Part shown: positions 1 to 9,218 of the stretch, in pieces
Numbering within the stretch: position 1 is the first letter of the stretch
How the letters are laid out: each line of letters begins with the position of its first letter
NCBI RefSeq assembly: GCF_024494575.1
Contig: NZ_JANHDO010000003.1
Span: 248,001 to 312,000, forward strand
Source of the DNA: Halorubrum salinum
GTDB taxonomy: Archaea > Halobacteriota > Halobacteria > Halobacteriales > Haloferacaceae
Length of the DNA: 64,000 nt
Reading direction: 5' to 3'
Program-made: the position numbers and the translations under genes
The notes under the pieces: model-generated
Seen by the model: only the letters and a program-made list of their open reading frames with translations
Databases searched by the model: none
What the model was told of the DNA's origin: nothing

Positions 1-1992
1 CGGCTCCGCGCGGCCCACGTCGCCGGAACACACCGCGAGTACGCGTCGAAGACCCTCCTGTACGCCGGCGTCCTCGGCGTCGCGGGAAGCGTCATCGGCG
101 TGTACGCCGTCGGCGGACTCCTCTCGATGCTTTCGGTCGGAGAGGCGACGCTGCGCGGGCTGCTCCCCGAACCGCTCTCGTTTCTCGCCGGGATCGCACG
201 GCTCACTGAACTGGGGCTGTCACAGCTGTTCCTCCTGCTCGCGTTCGCGTCGGCGACGGTCGGATCCGCGCTCGCGGCGGGAGCGTACTACGGTCGCTGG
301 GAGCTGTTGCGCCAGCGCGCCCACACGCGATCGACGGCGATCGACGCCACGCTCCCGCGGACCGTCGCGTTCATGTACGCGCTCTCGCGGTCGGGGATGG
401 CCTTCCCTCGGGTGATGGACACGGTCGCGGAGAACGAGGCCGTCTACGGCGAGGCCGCGACGGAGCTGTCGATCGCGGTGCGCGATATGAACGCCTTCGG
501 AACCGACGCGCTGACCGCGCTCCAGCGGACCGCGCGCCGGACGCCGAGCGAGGACCTCGGTGACTTCGCGGAGAACCTCGCGTCGGTGCTCGGCACCGGT
601 CAGCCGATCTCGGCGTTCCTGAGCGACCAGTACGACCGGTATCAAGAGGAGGCCGAGTCGAAACAGGAGCAGTACCTCGAACTGCTCTCGACGTTCGCGG
701 AGGCGTACGTCACGGCGCTCGTCGCCGGGCCGCTGTTTTTCATCACGATACTCGTCGTGATCGGGCTCGTGTTACAGGACACGCTCCCGCTTCTCCGCGT
801 GGTCGTGTACCTCGGCTTACCCCTCGCCACGTTCGGCTTCGTCGTCTACGTCGACAGCGTGGCGCAGGGCGTGGGCGGTACGGAGACCGTCAGCGACGGG
901 GATGAGACGGCCGACGGCGACGCGGCGCTCGGGCGGACGACCACGGCGCAGGCCGACGGAGGAGAGCCCGTCCGAGGGCCGGACGCGGCCGACGGCGAGC
1001 GCGACGCCGCCGGTCCGGCCGACCCGTGGACCGCGAGCCGGGAGCGGCTCCGCGTCTACGACCGCCTCCGGAGGGTCAGAGAGTGGGTCGCGTCGCCGCT
1101 TTCGAGTGTCCTCGCCGAACCGCACACGGTGGTTTTCGTCTCCGTCCCCCTCGCACTCGTCGGCTTTCTTGCCGCGGTGCTCCCGGTGGCGAGCGGGACG
1201 CCCGTCGAGGTGGTCGACCAGTTCGACACGGCGTTCGTCGTCGCGACCGCCGCCGCGCTCGGGTCGTACGCGGCGGTGTACGAGGTCAGCAAACGGCGCG
1301 TTCGGCGGCGAGAGGCGGCGGTCCCCGACTTCCTCGACCGGCTCGCCAGCGTCAACGAGGCCGGAACGTCCGTCGTCGGTGGGATTCGCCGCGTGGCCGA
1401 TTCGAACCTCGAAGCGCTGACGGCGGACGTACAGCGGACCCGACGCGATATCGACTGGGGGGCGGACGCCGCCACGGCGCTGCGGCGACTGAAACGCCGC
1501 GTGCGGTCGCCGATGGTCTCGCGTGCGGTCACGCTCGTTTCGAACGCGATGTACGCGAGCGGCGACATCGGTCCCGTCCTCCGGATCGCCGCGGACGAGG
1601 CGCGCGCGACGTGGTCGCTTCGGCGCGAGCGCCGACAGGTCATGCTCACGTACCTCGTCGTGATCTACATCTCTTTTTTCGTCTTCCTCGGGATCATCGC
1701 CGCGCTCTCCGTGTCCTTTATCCCCGCGGTCGAGTCCGCAGCGGTCCCGGGTAGCGGGACGTCCGCGAGCGGCGGACTCCCGGGCGGCCAGTCCGGGATC
1801 GTGGACGGACTCGGCGACATCGACGCGTTCGCCTACGAGCAGCTGTTCTTCCACGCGGCGGCGGTGCAGGCGGTCTGCTCGGGGCTCGTCGCCGGCCAGC
1901 TCGGGGAGGGGTCGGTACGTGACGGCGTGAAACACGTCGTCGTGCTGCTCGCGCTGACGCTCGCCGCGTTCGCCGTGATCGGGTTCGTCTGA
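1..1992 (+). CDS. Type II secretion system F family protein (TadC/ArlJ-like), 5' end outside window
   Basis: Polytopic membrane platform protein of an archaeal type IV pilus or archaellum-like machine; it would sit in the cytoplasmic membrane and pair with a PilB-type ATPase, whose gene presumably lies upstream. The reading frame is open from base 1, so the start is missing; 663 residues are visible. Hydrophobic segments occur at about residues 74-98, 238-285, 373-398, 545-575 and at the extreme C-terminus. A strongly acidic soluble linker (about 288-345) separates two F-domain halves, the usual duplicated arrangement in archaeal homologues. The substrate pilus cannot be told from this gene alone. 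Confidence 0.85.
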   Translation, partial: RLRAAHVAGTHREYASKTLLYAGVLGVAGSVIGVYAVGGLLSMLSVGEATLRGLLPEPLSFLAGIARLTELGLSQLFLLLAFASATVGSALAAGAYYGRWELLRQRAHTRSTAIDATLPRTVAFMYALSRSGMAFPRVMDTVAENEAVYGEAATELSIAVRDMNAFGTDALTALQRTARRTPSEDLGDFAENLASVLGTGQPISAFLSDQYDRYQEEAESKQEQYLELLSTFAEAYVTALVAGPLFFITILVVIGLVLQDTLPLLRVVVYLGLPLATFGFVVYVDSVAQGVGGTETVSDGDETADGDAALGRTTTAQADGGEPVRGPDAADGERDAAGPADPWTASRERLRVYDRLRRVREWVASPLSSVLAEPHTVVFVSVPLALVGFLAAVLPVASGTPVEVVDQFDTAFVVATAAALGSYAAVYEVSKRRVRRREAAVPDFLDRLASVNEAGTSVVGGIRRVADSNLEALTADVQRTRRDIDWGADAATALRRLKRRVRSPMVSRAVTLVSNAMYASGDIGPVLRIAADEARATWSLRRERRQVMLTYLVVIYISFFVFLGIIAALSVSFIPAVESAAVPGSGTSASGGLPGGQSGIVDGLGDIDAFAYEQLFFHAAAVQAVCSGLVAGQLGEGSVRDGVKHVVVLLALTLAAFAVIGFV

Positions 1993-2085
1993 CCCGCCGC
2001 CCGAACCGAACGCTCCCGCCGGCGTCCGCGGACCGTCCGCGTCCGCGGTCACCGGACCTATATCGCGGGCCGTCGACCCCTCGGT

Positions 2086-2718
2086 ATGGACCCGCAGGCG
2101 ACGTACGACCACATCGCCGCTCACTTCTCGAAGACACGAGAGCATCCGTGGCCGGAGGTCGAGTCGTTCCTCGCAGACCGCTCGGCGACGACCGCGCTCG
2201 ACGTCGGATGTGGTAACGGACGGCACACGGAATCGCTCGCCGACCGCGCGGAGTGCGTCGTCGGCGTGGATCTCAGCCGCGGACTCCTCCGAGAGGCCGT
2301 CGAGCGCGCGCGCGACCGAGGCTTCGACGACGTCGCGTCGTTCGTCCACGGGGACGCCGCGGCGCTGCCGATCGCCGACGACGCGGTCGGGCTCGGGGTG
2401 TACGTCGCGACCCTCCACCACCTGCCCTCGCGGGGGGCGCGCGTTCGCAGCCTCGACGAACTGGGTCGCGTGCTCGACCCGGACGGTACCGCGTTGGTGA
2501 GCGCGTGGAGCACGGCCCACGACCGCTTCGACCGGGAGCACGGGTTCGACACGACCGTCGACTGGACGCTGCCGGGCGGCGAGACCGTTCCGCGATATTA
2601 TCACATCTACGCGCCGCGGGAGTTCGACGCCGACCTCGCAGAGAGCCGACTCTCAGTCGTCGAATCGACCGTCTCAAGCGGGAACTGCTATGCCGTCGTG
2701 GCCGATGGAGGATCCTAA
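2086..2718 (+). CDS. Class I SAM-dependent methyltransferase, Trm9-like
   Basis: 210-residue methyltransferase. The N-terminus (YDHIAAHFSKTREHPWPEV, residues 7-25) resembles the opening of Trm9/ALKBH8-type tRNA wobble-uridine methyltransferases, followed by SAM motif I LDVGCGNGRH and the post-II segment around residues 95-115 with YVATLHHL. That similarity suggests a tRNA-modifying role, but haloarchaea have many general Methyltransf_11 proteins with the same core, so the substrate is an inference. A TATA-like ACCTATATCG lies about 30 nt before the ATG. It stands alone between the pilus gene and the transducer gene. Confidence 0.85.
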   Translation: MDPQATYDHIAAHFSKTREHPWPEVESFLADRSATTALDVGCGNGRHTESLADRAECVVGVDLSRGLLREAVERARDRGFDDVASFVHGDAAALPIADDAVGLGVYVATLHHLPSRGARVRSLDELGRVLDPDGTALVSAWSTAHDRFDREHGFDTTVDWTLPGGETVPRYYHIYAPREFDADLAESRLSVVESTVSSGNCYAVVADGGS

Positions 2719-2723
2719 TTATC

Positions 2724-2753
2724 AACGAAAATATTGAGACGAAAGTATTAATC
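2724..2753 (+). promoter_or_regulatory. AT-rich promoter region with a direct repeat, upstream of the transducer gene
   Basis: Two near-identical 11-mers, ACGAAAATATT (2725-2735) and ACGAAAGTATT (2739-2749), start 14 bp apart in an AT-rich stretch 30-55 nt before the transducer start. The second overlaps a TATA-like TATTAAT. Confidence 0.4.
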
Positions 2754-2778
2754 ATGTCGTATTGCGCCCGTGGAGGCA

Positions 2779-5256
2779 ATGAGTTCGAATCCTCTCGGCC
2801 GTCTCCTCCGCCGGGTGAGTCCCGACGTGATAACCCGGAGTTATCTCGCGAAGTTCGCGGTCGTCGTGCTCCTCATCGTCGTCGCCATCGGCGGCGTCGG
2901 TGCCGTCACCTACGCTGAGACGACCGACCGTCTCGAAGAGAGCGCCCAGCAGGACTACACCGCGGTCGCGGAGCTGAGTGGTACGGAACTCGACGTGTGG
3001 ACGAGCGAGCGCCGAACGACCGCCCGCGAACTCGCCGGGAGCGAGGCGCTCGGAGCCACGAGATCGCCCGAGCAAGCGGAGAGCTACCTCACGTCTCACC
3101 TCTCGTGGCAGGCGGACGACGTCGTGGCGCTCCACTTCGTCGAGCGAACCGAGGGTGAACTGGTCGCCTCGACCGACGCGGCCCGGGGTTCCACAATCGT
3201 CGGCCAGGGATGGATGGCCGACAACCTCCTGGTGGGGACGGACACCTACACGTCGCCGACCTACGAGATCGACGGAGAGCGGTACGTCTCGTACGTCGCA
3301 CACACGCCGGGGCGAAACTACCTGGTGATGGAAGTGTCGCTCGCGTCCGTCGTCGGGGACCTCAGACAGCCGACGGAGGGATCGTTCACCGCGCTCGTCG
3401 AGCCCGACGGGACGATCGGCGCGAGCGACCGCGACGGCGTCGCAGGCGAGCAGTACGCCGGCGAGGTCGGTGACGTGCTCCTCGGCGAGTCCGCGATCGG
3501 TCACGTGTCGTCGGCGACGTTCGAGTTCGCCGGCGACGCCCAGTATTTCGTCGCGTACGCCCCGATCTCCTCCGAGGACTGGCGCGTCGCGGTCCACGTC
3601 CCGCTCTCCGAGGCGTACGCCCTCTCCGGGATGATCGGCCGGAACCTGCTCTTGATCGTCGGCGTCGCCGTAGTCGGGCTAGGGCTTCTCGGGACGACGC
3701 TCGGCCGCGGGACCGTCATCGAGTTGAACCGGCTCTCCGGGAGGGCGCGCTCGCTGGAGTCCGGAGATCTCGACGTGTCCTTCGACACCGACCGACGCGA
3801 CGAGTTCGGCGACCTGTACGGCGCGTTCTCGACCATGCGCGACTCCCTGCGCGAACAGATCCGGTCGGCCGAGACGCAGCGGGAGCGCGCCGAGACGGCG
3901 AAGGCCGAGAGCGAGGCGTTCGCGGAACGGCTGGAGTCGCGCGCCGCGGCGTTCGGCGAGAAAATGGACGACTGCGCGGACGGCGACCTCACGGCTCGCC
4001 TCGACGCCGCCGACGACGATCCGGAGGCGCTCCGAGAGATCGCGGCCGGGTTCAACGACGCGATGGACGAACTGGAGACGGCGATAGCCGAGGTCGACGC
4101 CTTCGCCGCGACGGTCGCGGAGGAGAGCGAGGCGGTCTCCGACGGCGCAGACGAGGTCGCGGCCGCGGGCCGGGAGACGAGCGACGCGGTCGACGAGATC
4201 TCCGCGGGCGCGGAGCGTCAGAGCCGCCGCCTGTCTGACGTCGCCGGCGAGATGGAGGACATGTCGGCGACCGTCGAGGAGGTCGCGTCGTCGTCCGAGG
4301 AGGTCGCACACACCTCACAGCGTGCGAGCGAGGCCGCCGAAGAGGGCCGCGAGGCCACCGCCACGGCGACCGAGGAACTCCACGACATCGAGGACCGCTC
4401 CGAGTCCGCCGCCGAGACGATCTCGCGGCTGGAGGCGGAGATGGAGGAGGTGGACGCGATAGTCGAGACGATCTCCGAGATCGCAGACCAGACCAACCTG
4501 CTGGCGTTGAACGCGAGCATCGAGGCCGCCCGCGCCGGCGAGGCCGGCTCCGAGTTCGCCGTCGTCGCCGAGGAGGTGAAGTCGCTCGCCGAGGAGACGC
4601 AGGAGTCAGCGGCCGAGGTCGAGGCGCTGATCGACGAGCTCCGCGACCGCACCGACGCGACCGTCGCCGAGATGACCGCGATCCGGGAGGGGATAGACGA
4701 CGGCGTCGAGACCGTCGAGCGGGCCGAGGACGCGCTGGACGAGGTGACGGAGCGGGTGGCGGCGGCCGACGACGGGATCCAGGAGATATCGGGCGCGATG
4801 GACGCGCAGGCGTCGTCGGTCAGCGAGGTGACCGGCGCGGTCGACGACCTGGCGGGCGTGAGCCAGCAGACGACCGCCGAGGCGACGACCGTCGCGTCGA
4901 CCGCAGAGGAGCAGGCCGCGACGCTCGGCGAGGTCTCAGCTCAGGCTCGCGACCTGACCGAGCGCGCGCGCGACCTACGGCGGATGACACAGGGGTTCGA
5001 GGTCGAGGTCGCGGCCGACGCCGAGAGCGACGACTCCGGGTTCACCTTCGACGCGCCCGACGCCGACGACGCCGTCGCGGGCGGTGTCACCCCTGACGTC
5101 GAGGGTGGCGACGGAACGGCGGGAGAGGTGAGCGCCGACGGCGGCGTCACGCACGGCTCGACGGCGGACCCCGCTGTCGACGGCTCCGCCGATGCCGGTG
5201 TCGGAGACACCGAGGACGGTGAGGCCGGCGTTCGAAACGGACGCACAGAAGAGTAG
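2779..5256 (+). CDS. Methyl-accepting chemotaxis transducer (Htr family)
   Basis: Membrane-bound chemoreceptor of 825 residues that feeds CheA/CheW and the archaellum motor. TM1 is at about residues 25-47, a dCACHE-like extracellular sensor at about 50-285, TM2 at about 288-310, then HAMP and a long methyl-accepting coiled coil. The kinase-interacting hairpin tip ([19 protein letters not shown]) starts at residue 567. The C-terminal 80 residues are acidic and disordered. I place the start at ATG 2779 because GGAGG at 2772-2776 is a good Shine-Dalgarno for it; an in-frame GTG lies three codons upstream. The ligand is unknown; a CACHE sensor suggests a small metabolite. Confidence 0.93.
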   Translation: MSSNPLGRLLRRVSPDVITRSYLAKFAVVVLLIVVAIGGVGAVTYAETTDRLEESAQQDYTAVAELSGTELDVWTSERRTTARELAGSEALGATRSPEQAESYLTSHLSWQADDVVALHFVERTEGELVASTDAARGSTIVGQGWMADNLLVGTDTYTSPTYEIDGERYVSYVAHTPGRNYLVMEVSLASVVGDLRQPTEGSFTALVEPDGTIGASDRDGVAGEQYAGEVGDVLLGESAIGHVSSATFEFAGDAQYFVAYAPISSEDWRVAVHVPLSEAYALSGMIGRNLLLIVGVAVVGLGLLGTTLGRGTVIELNRLSGRARSLESGDLDVSFDTDRRDEFGDLYGAFSTMRDSLREQIRSAETQRERAETAKAESEAFAERLESRAAAFGEKMDDCADGDLTARLDAADDDPEALREIAAGFNDAMDELETAIAEVDAFAATVAEESEAVSDGADEVAAAGRETSDAVDEISAGAERQSRRLSDVAGEMEDMSATVEEVASSSEEVAHTSQRASEAAEEGREATATATEELHDIEDRSESAAETISRLEAEMEEVDAIVETISEIADQTNLLALNASIEAARAGEAGSEFAVVAEEVKSLAEETQESAAEVEALIDELRDRTDATVAEMTAIREGIDDGVETVERAEDALDEVTERVAAADDGIQEISGAMDAQASSVSEVTGAVDDLAGVSQQTTAEATTVASTAEEQAATLGEVSAQARDLTERARDLRRMTQGFEVEVAADAESDDSGFTFDAPDADDAVAGGVTPDVEGGDGTAGEVSADGGVTHGSTADPAVDGSADAGVGDTEDGEAGVRNGRTEE

Positions 5257-5264
5257 CGGCGGGC

Positions 5265-5555
5265 TCAGTCCGCGACGGTCTCGTGGCCGGTCCGCTCGTC
5301 TTCGGGCATCGGAACCACGATCTTGTAGGCCGCGTACAGCCCGAGCACTGCGATCCCGGCCAGCACGAGGCCGGTCCGGATCTGCGGGGAGATGAGCGGG
5401 GTCGCCACGACCTCACCCGCCTCGTTGGTCACCGGGACCGGGCTGTACGGCTGGCCGGCGAGGATCTCGAGTATCCCCATGCCGACGATGCCGAGCAGCA
5501 TGAGCCCCGCGCTCAGCGCCATCGCCGCTTTGTCGATGATGTCTGTGTTCGTCAT
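5265..5555 (-). CDS. Small two-helix membrane protein, doxX partner
   Basis: 96-residue protein with two hydrophobic segments (about residues 10-30 and 62-82) separated by a short polar loop, ending in an acidic tail. I do not recognise a named family. It starts 13 nt after the doxX stop codon and has its own Shine-Dalgarno GAGGTGACC just before the ATG, so the two genes form an operon. It may be a small accessory subunit of the DoxX protein; this is inferred only from linkage. Confidence 0.75.
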   Translation of the reverse strand: MTNTDIIDKAAMALSAGLMLLGIVGMGILEILAGQPYSPVPVTNEAGEVVATPLISPQIRTGLVLAGIAVLGLYAAYKIVVPMPEDERTGHETVAD

Positions 5556-5568
5556 TGGTGGTCACCTC

Positions 5569-6093
5569 TCAGCCGAGCAGGTACCGCAGTTTGGGATGCC
5601 GTTCGACCACGTCGAGCCGCTCGATGACCGCGTCGAGCCCGTAGTACCGGCCGGCCGCGAGCACGATCATCGTCATGAACAACAGCAGACCCATGAGGTC
5701 GCTGTTGACGAGGCCGTGACCGAACCCCGCGTTGCCGACCCAGAACAGGACCATGAATATGACCCCGCCGAAGGCGGCTAGGCGGGTGAACGCGCCGGCG
5801 ATCAGCGCGAGCCCGATCAGCGTCTCGAACAGGGGCACGCCCGGCTCGATGAGCCACGCGAGGTTGTTGCCCATCCAGACCGGGATCCCGCCGAGCGCGG
5901 TGTCGGTCATTCCCCGCATGTAGCCGGGGCCGGAAGTGAACGACAACCCGCTCTCGATGATCTTGGTGATCCCCGCGTGGAAGAACCACCAGCCGGTGAC
6001 GACGCGCAGGAACGCGATCCAGTACGCCGCCCACGGACCGTCCAGGGCGAACTCGACGTCCTCGACCAGGGGATTGCTCGATTGATATGACAT
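5569..6093 (-). CDS. DoxX family membrane protein
   Basis: 174-residue protein with four predicted membrane segments and the DoxX/DoxD signature near the N-terminus (FLRVVTGWWFFHAGITKI, residues 28-45). DoxD is the small subunit of thiosulfate:quinone oxidoreductase in Acidianus; most DoxX proteins are uncharacterised, with proposed quinone-linked or redox-stress roles. I choose ATG 6093 over an in-frame GTG at 6102 because GAGGTGA (6099-6105) is a fitting ribosome site. A double palindrome lies upstream and may be its operator. The link to the double-rhodanese gene at 8038 through sulfur chemistry is speculative. Confidence 0.88.
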   Translation of the reverse strand: MSYQSSNPLVEDVEFALDGPWAAYWIAFLRVVTGWWFFHAGITKIIESGLSFTSGPGYMRGMTDTALGGIPVWMGNNLAWLIEPGVPLFETLIGLALIAGAFTRLAAFGGVIFMVLFWVGNAGFGHGLVNSDLMGLLLFMTMIVLAAGRYYGLDAVIERLDVVERHPKLRYLLG

Positions 6094-6098
6094 CGTCG

Positions 6099-6137
6099 TC
6101 ACCTCACAGGTGCACGTTGGACGGCTACCCCTAAAGG
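6099..6137 (-). promoter_or_regulatory. doxX ribosome binding site and TATA-like element
   Basis: On the minus strand CCTTTAG (6131-6137) can serve as a TATA element, giving a transcript start near 6108. The resulting short leader contains GAGGTGA (6099-6105), complementary to the 16S 3' end, 5 nt before ATG 6093. Confidence 0.5.
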
Positions 6138-6142
6138 CCCCC

Positions 6143-6173
6143 AGAACGGTTCTACGCGTCCGAGAACCGTTCT
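6143..6173. promoter_or_regulatory. Tandem AGAACNGTTCT palindromes (candidate operator)
   Basis: Two 11-bp sites, AGAACGGTTCT (6143-6153) and AGAACCGTTCT (6163-6173), start exactly 20 bp apart. Each is a perfect 5-bp inverted repeat around one base, and they are reverse complements of each other. They lie just upstream of the doxX TATA-like element, in the gap to the divergent tRNA-Gly gene. Two sites two helical turns apart suggest a pair of dimeric regulators on one DNA face. Confidence 0.6.
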
Positions 6174-6292
6174 AAGGCCGCTGGAACGCCCCGCGATACT
6201 GTGGTGTTTTATCAACTCGTTCGGTCGGGAGCGCGGGACGACGTAGAGAACACGGAACGTTTATCAGATCAGTTCTGCCTACGTGTAGACGC

Positions 6293-6363
6293 GCGCCGGT
6301 GGTCTAGTGGTAGGACCTGAGCCTTCCAAGCTCATGGCCCGGGTTCAAATCCCGGCCGGCGCA
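6293..6363 (+). tRNA. tRNA-Gly (TCC)
   Basis: 71-nt cloverleaf: acceptor GCGCCGG pairs with CCGGCGC, the anticodon stem TGAGC/GCTCA closes loop CTTCCAA with anticodon TCC, and the T arm is CCGGG-TTCAAAT-CCCGG. The discriminator base is A and CCA is not encoded. A TATA-like GTTTATC lies at 6259-6265, about 30 nt upstream. Confidence 0.96.
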
Positions 6364-6557
6364 TTTTCCCGAACACCGCGAGCGAGGAGCGGTAGCGACG
6401 AGCGAGCCGTGAGGGAAATGCAACTCGACGGGATTTGAATCAGGGAGCAAATCTTCGATTTGCGACCGTGGTTCACAATCCCGGCCGGCGCACTCCCTTC
6501 GGTCGCGCGCCGCCCGTACTCCCACTCACTGCGTTCGCGGGAGTCCCGGCCGGCGCA
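6350..6557 (+). repeat. Repeated tRNA-Gly 3' end (likely integration scars)
   Basis: The last 14 bases of the tRNA, TCCCGGCCGGCGCA (6350-6363), recur at 6479-6492 and 6544-6557. The second copy extends upstream with a similar T-loop, GGTTCACAATCCC. An inverted fragment of the T arm, GGGATTTGAAT, sits at 6430-6440. Archaeal integrases use tRNA 3' ends as attachment sites, so the series looks like remnants of past integrations. No integrase gene remains in the window. Confidence 0.65.
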
Positions 6558-6611
6558 TTTCTCTCACTTCGTTCGAGAAATCACCGAAATGAGCCGCGAG
6601 AACCGCTCTCG

Positions 6612-7205
6612 TCACCCGCCGTCCAGCCGGTCGGCGATGAACTCCTCCTCGACCTCGTCGAGGTCGCGGTCGGCCTCGCGGAACGCCCGGAGCCCCGCGC
6701 GGTACCGGTCGGGGTCGTCGTCGGCCGGCGAGTCGACCGTGCGGGCCAACTCCAGTTCCGCGATCCCCGTCCGTTCGCCCGTGTACGCGAAGCCGCACTT
6801 GTGGAGCGCCGCGTACGCGAACGGGTTGTTGACCGCGATCCGCACCCGGTCGTACCCCTCGCTCGCGAGCCGGTCGACGGTCCGGTCTATCAGCCGCGGC
6901 CCGAGCCCCTCGCCGCGTCGCGCGACGTGGACGGTGACGTACCGGATCCGACAGCGGTCGGGATCGGTGCGGTCCGGCGAAAACGAGACGGCGGCGACCA
7001 CGTCGTGGTCGAGCGCGCGCTCGTCGACCGCCGGGGACAGCGGCTCGTCGGGCTCCCATTCCGGGACCGCCGGCGAGCCGTCCGGCGTCCGCAACACCGC
7101 CTTCCCCGGTCCGCCGAGGACGAACTTCCCGGCGTACGCGAACGCCCGGTAGTCGAGCCGTAGCGTGACGTCCGATCCGGGTGCGCCGACGAGCGCGAAC
7201 TCCAT
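6612..7205 (-). CDS. GNAT family N-acetyltransferase
   Basis: 197-residue protein. The acetyl-CoA binding region contains VTVHVARRGEGLGPRLIDRT (motif A, R/Q-x-x-G-x-G/A type) and the C-terminal half has AVNNPFAYAALHKCGFAYTGE, a typical GNAT strand 5 region. The first 60 residues and the C-terminal acidic helix are not assigned. The frame runs open upstream to 7553, but the upstream part is arginine-rich and lies over the neighbouring methyltransferase, so ATG 7205 is chosen. The substrate is unknown. Confidence 0.8.
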   Translation of the reverse strand: MEFALVGAPGSDVTLRLDYRAFAYAGKFVLGGPGKAVLRTPDGSPAVPEWEPDEPLSPAVDERALDHDVVAAVSFSPDRTDPDRCRIRYVTVHVARRGEGLGPRLIDRTVDRLASEGYDRVRIAVNNPFAYAALHKCGFAYTGERTGIAELELARTVDSPADDDPDRYRAGLRAFREADRDLDEVEEEFIADRLDGG

Positions 7206-7333
7206 GCCGACCGGTACGTCGCGACCGCATATATGCGGCGGGACACAGGAGACGCGGAGCGAGGACGAGCGCCGTGCGAGCGTCGAGCAGATGCGTGGGA
7301 GACGGTTTAGGTGACGGAACCCCGAGTCGGGGT

Positions 7334-7915
7334 ATGCACGGACTCGGCGACGTTCGGTTCTTCGACCGGCTGGCTCCGCTGTACGACCTCGCGATGCCGC
7401 CGGCGGACGGCGAGGCGCTGGCGGCCGGGCTTGCCCACGGGACGCGACCGATCGATCGACTGCTCGACGTCGGCGGCGGTTCCGGCCGGGCCGCGGCAGC
7501 GCTGTCCGGTCCCGACATCTGTGTCGTCGACGCCTCTCGCGAGATGCTCGCACGCGCTCGCGACCGGCGCGGACTGTCGGCCGCGGTCGGCGACGCCGGG
7601 CGGCTGCCGGTCCGCGACGCGAGCGTCGACGCGATCACTATCGTCGACGCCTTCCATCACCTGCCGGACCACGACGCGGCGATCGACGAGGCGGCTCGCG
7701 TCCTCGCGCCGGGCGGCGTGGTCGTGATCCGCGAGTTCGATCCGACGCATCCGCTCGGTCGGGGGCTCGCCGCCGCCGAACGCGCGGTCGGGATGGCGTC
7801 GCGGTTCCGCGCTCCGAGCGATCTCGCCGACCGCCTCGCGGACGCGGGGCTCGACCCGCGGATCGTCGACCGGGGGTTCGGTTACACCGTCGCGGGCGTC
7901 AAGGGGAAGCGGTGA
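7334..7915 (+). CDS. Class I SAM-dependent methyltransferase (UbiE/Methyltransf_11 type)
   Basis: 193-residue methyltransferase. Motif I is LLDVGGGSGRAA near residues 37-48, an acidic residue follows at the end of strand 2 (VVDASREML), and the segment AFHHLPDHDAAIDEAARVL resembles UbiE/COQ5-like enzymes. The opening FFDRLAPLYD is also common in that group. The product could act on a quinone or lipid head, but there is no pathway context. It is divergent from the GNAT gene with a 128-bp gap. Confidence 0.83.
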   Translation: MHGLGDVRFFDRLAPLYDLAMPPADGEALAAGLAHGTRPIDRLLDVGGGSGRAAAALSGPDICVVDASREMLARARDRRGLSAAVGDAGRLPVRDASVDAITIVDAFHHLPDHDAAIDEAARVLAPGGVVVIREFDPTHPLGRGLAAAERAVGMASRFRAPSDLADRLADAGLDPRIVDRGFGYTVAGVKGKR

Positions 7916-8037
7916 CCGTCGCCCTGCTCGCAAGACTGGCCGGTGCCGGCGACGAGGACGCCGATTCCGTCACGCGCGGCGGTAAGACGGGCCTCGTGTA
8001 ACAGGGTTATGCCCGCCACGCTGTTATCGGTGTCCGA

Positions 8038-9039
8038 ATGCAGGACCGACAGACGCGGACCTCCAGACGGGCGGTATTGGCTTCGGCCGGCGCGGCGATC
8101 GCGGCGACGGCCGGCTGCCTCGGCTCGGCGAACGACGAACCGCCGGCGGCGTACACCACGCCCGCCGCGGCGGAGTTCGACGGCGTCGTCGACAGCCAGT
8201 GGCTCTCGGAGAACCTGGGGGACGTGCACCTGCTCGACGTTCGCGACGAGGAGGCGTTCGGCGAGTCGCGGATCCCCGGCGCGTACCACTTCCCCGACTC
8301 GGAGATGCTCGACAGCTACGCGGAGGAGACGCCGGACGGGTTCGAGGCCTCCCCGGACGTGATCGCGTGGACGCTCTCGCAGGCCGGGATCGAGTCCGGC
8401 GACGACGTGGTGGTGTACGGTGCCGACTCGAACCTCTGGGAGACGTACGCGATCTACACGCTCAACGCCTTGGGCCACGAGGGGACCGTCAGCCTGCTCG
8501 ACGGCGGGTTCTCCGTCTGGGACGCCGCTGGCGAGGAGACGACGAGTTCGTCGCCGGAGGCGGGCGAGGCGAGCTACGAGCCGGAACTCGACACCGGCGT
8601 CGTGGCGACCCGCGAGTTCGTCGCCGAGAACGTCGAGGAGGACGGGGCCGCGATCCCCATCCTCGACATGCGCTCACCGGCGGAGTATTGGGGCGAAGAC
8701 CAGCGCGGCGACCTCGACCGATTCGGCCACGTCACCGGCGCGACCAACCTCAACTTCGTTCAGAGCATCGACGACGAGGAGGGCCGCCTGCGGTCGCCCG
8801 AAGACCTGCGGACGCTGTGGATCGACGACGCCGGCCTCTCCCGCGACGAGACGGCCGTCGCCTACTGTCAGACCGCCATCCGTGCCTCCGTGGGCTGGTT
8901 CGTCCTCGACCAGCTCGGCTTCGAAGACGTCCGCAACTACGAGGGCAGCTGGGCCGACTGGGGGACGCTCACCGAGGAGAACGGCTACTACTATACGACG
9001 GGTGAGGACACCGGCACGGTCGTCGACACGTTCGCGTGA
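8038..9039 (+). CDS. Secreted double-rhodanese sulfurtransferase lipoprotein
   Basis: 333-residue thiosulfate/3-mercaptopyruvate sulfurtransferase-type protein. The N-terminus carries a twin-arginine signal (SRRAVLASAGAA) and a lipobox ending AGC, so it is predicted to be exported by Tat and lipid-anchored outside. There are two rhodanese domains, about residues 50-165 and 185-325. The catalytic loop cysteine is present only in the second, C277 in YCQTAIRAS; the matching loop of the first domain (YGADSN) has none, as in classical tandem rhodaneses. It is monocistronic. Confidence 0.9.
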   Translation: MQDRQTRTSRRAVLASAGAAIAATAGCLGSANDEPPAAYTTPAAAEFDGVVDSQWLSENLGDVHLLDVRDEEAFGESRIPGAYHFPDSEMLDSYAEETPDGFEASPDVIAWTLSQAGIESGDDVVVYGADSNLWETYAIYTLNALGHEGTVSLLDGGFSVWDAAGEETTSSSPEAGEASYEPELDTGVVATREFVAENVEEDGAAIPILDMRSPAEYWGEDQRGDLDRFGHVTGATNLNFVQSIDDEEGRLRSPEDLRTLWIDDAGLSRDETAVAYCQTAIRASVGWFVLDQLGFEDVRNYEGSWADWGTLTEENGYYYTTGEDTGTVVDTFA

Positions 9040-9054
9040 GCGGCCCTGGCGATC

Positions 9055-9140
9055 GGACGCGACGCCGTCTCGGTTGATTCCGTTGATTCGACAGAACCCA
9101 TTGATTCGGCTGATCCATCGGTTCGGCCGATCTCGCTGGA
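9055..9140. repeat. Short imperfect repeats after the rhodanese gene
   Basis: The gap contains clustered degenerate copies of TTGATTC (for example 9074-9080, 9083-9089, 9101-9107) and related GGTTCGGC/GGATCGAT words. No coding sense was found. It may be replication slippage or a decayed element. Confidence 0.35.
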
Positions 9141-9218
9141 TCGATCGAACTGCGGCGCGGTCCGCGACCGCGCCGACCGTCGCTCTCGGGCGGAGAGACC
9201 TCGCGATGGCGGCGTCGG

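Noticed and set aside
817-2604. 595-codon minus-strand ORF
   Set aside because: It is antisense to the pilus gene and Trm9-like gene and is rich in Arg, His and Pro, a shadow of high-GC coding DNA.
6304-6525. 73-codon minus-strand ORF over the tRNA-Gly gene
   Set aside because: It is the antisense of the tRNA (translation CAGRDLNPGHELGR is the known artefact of antisense tRNA frames) and cannot be a real gene.
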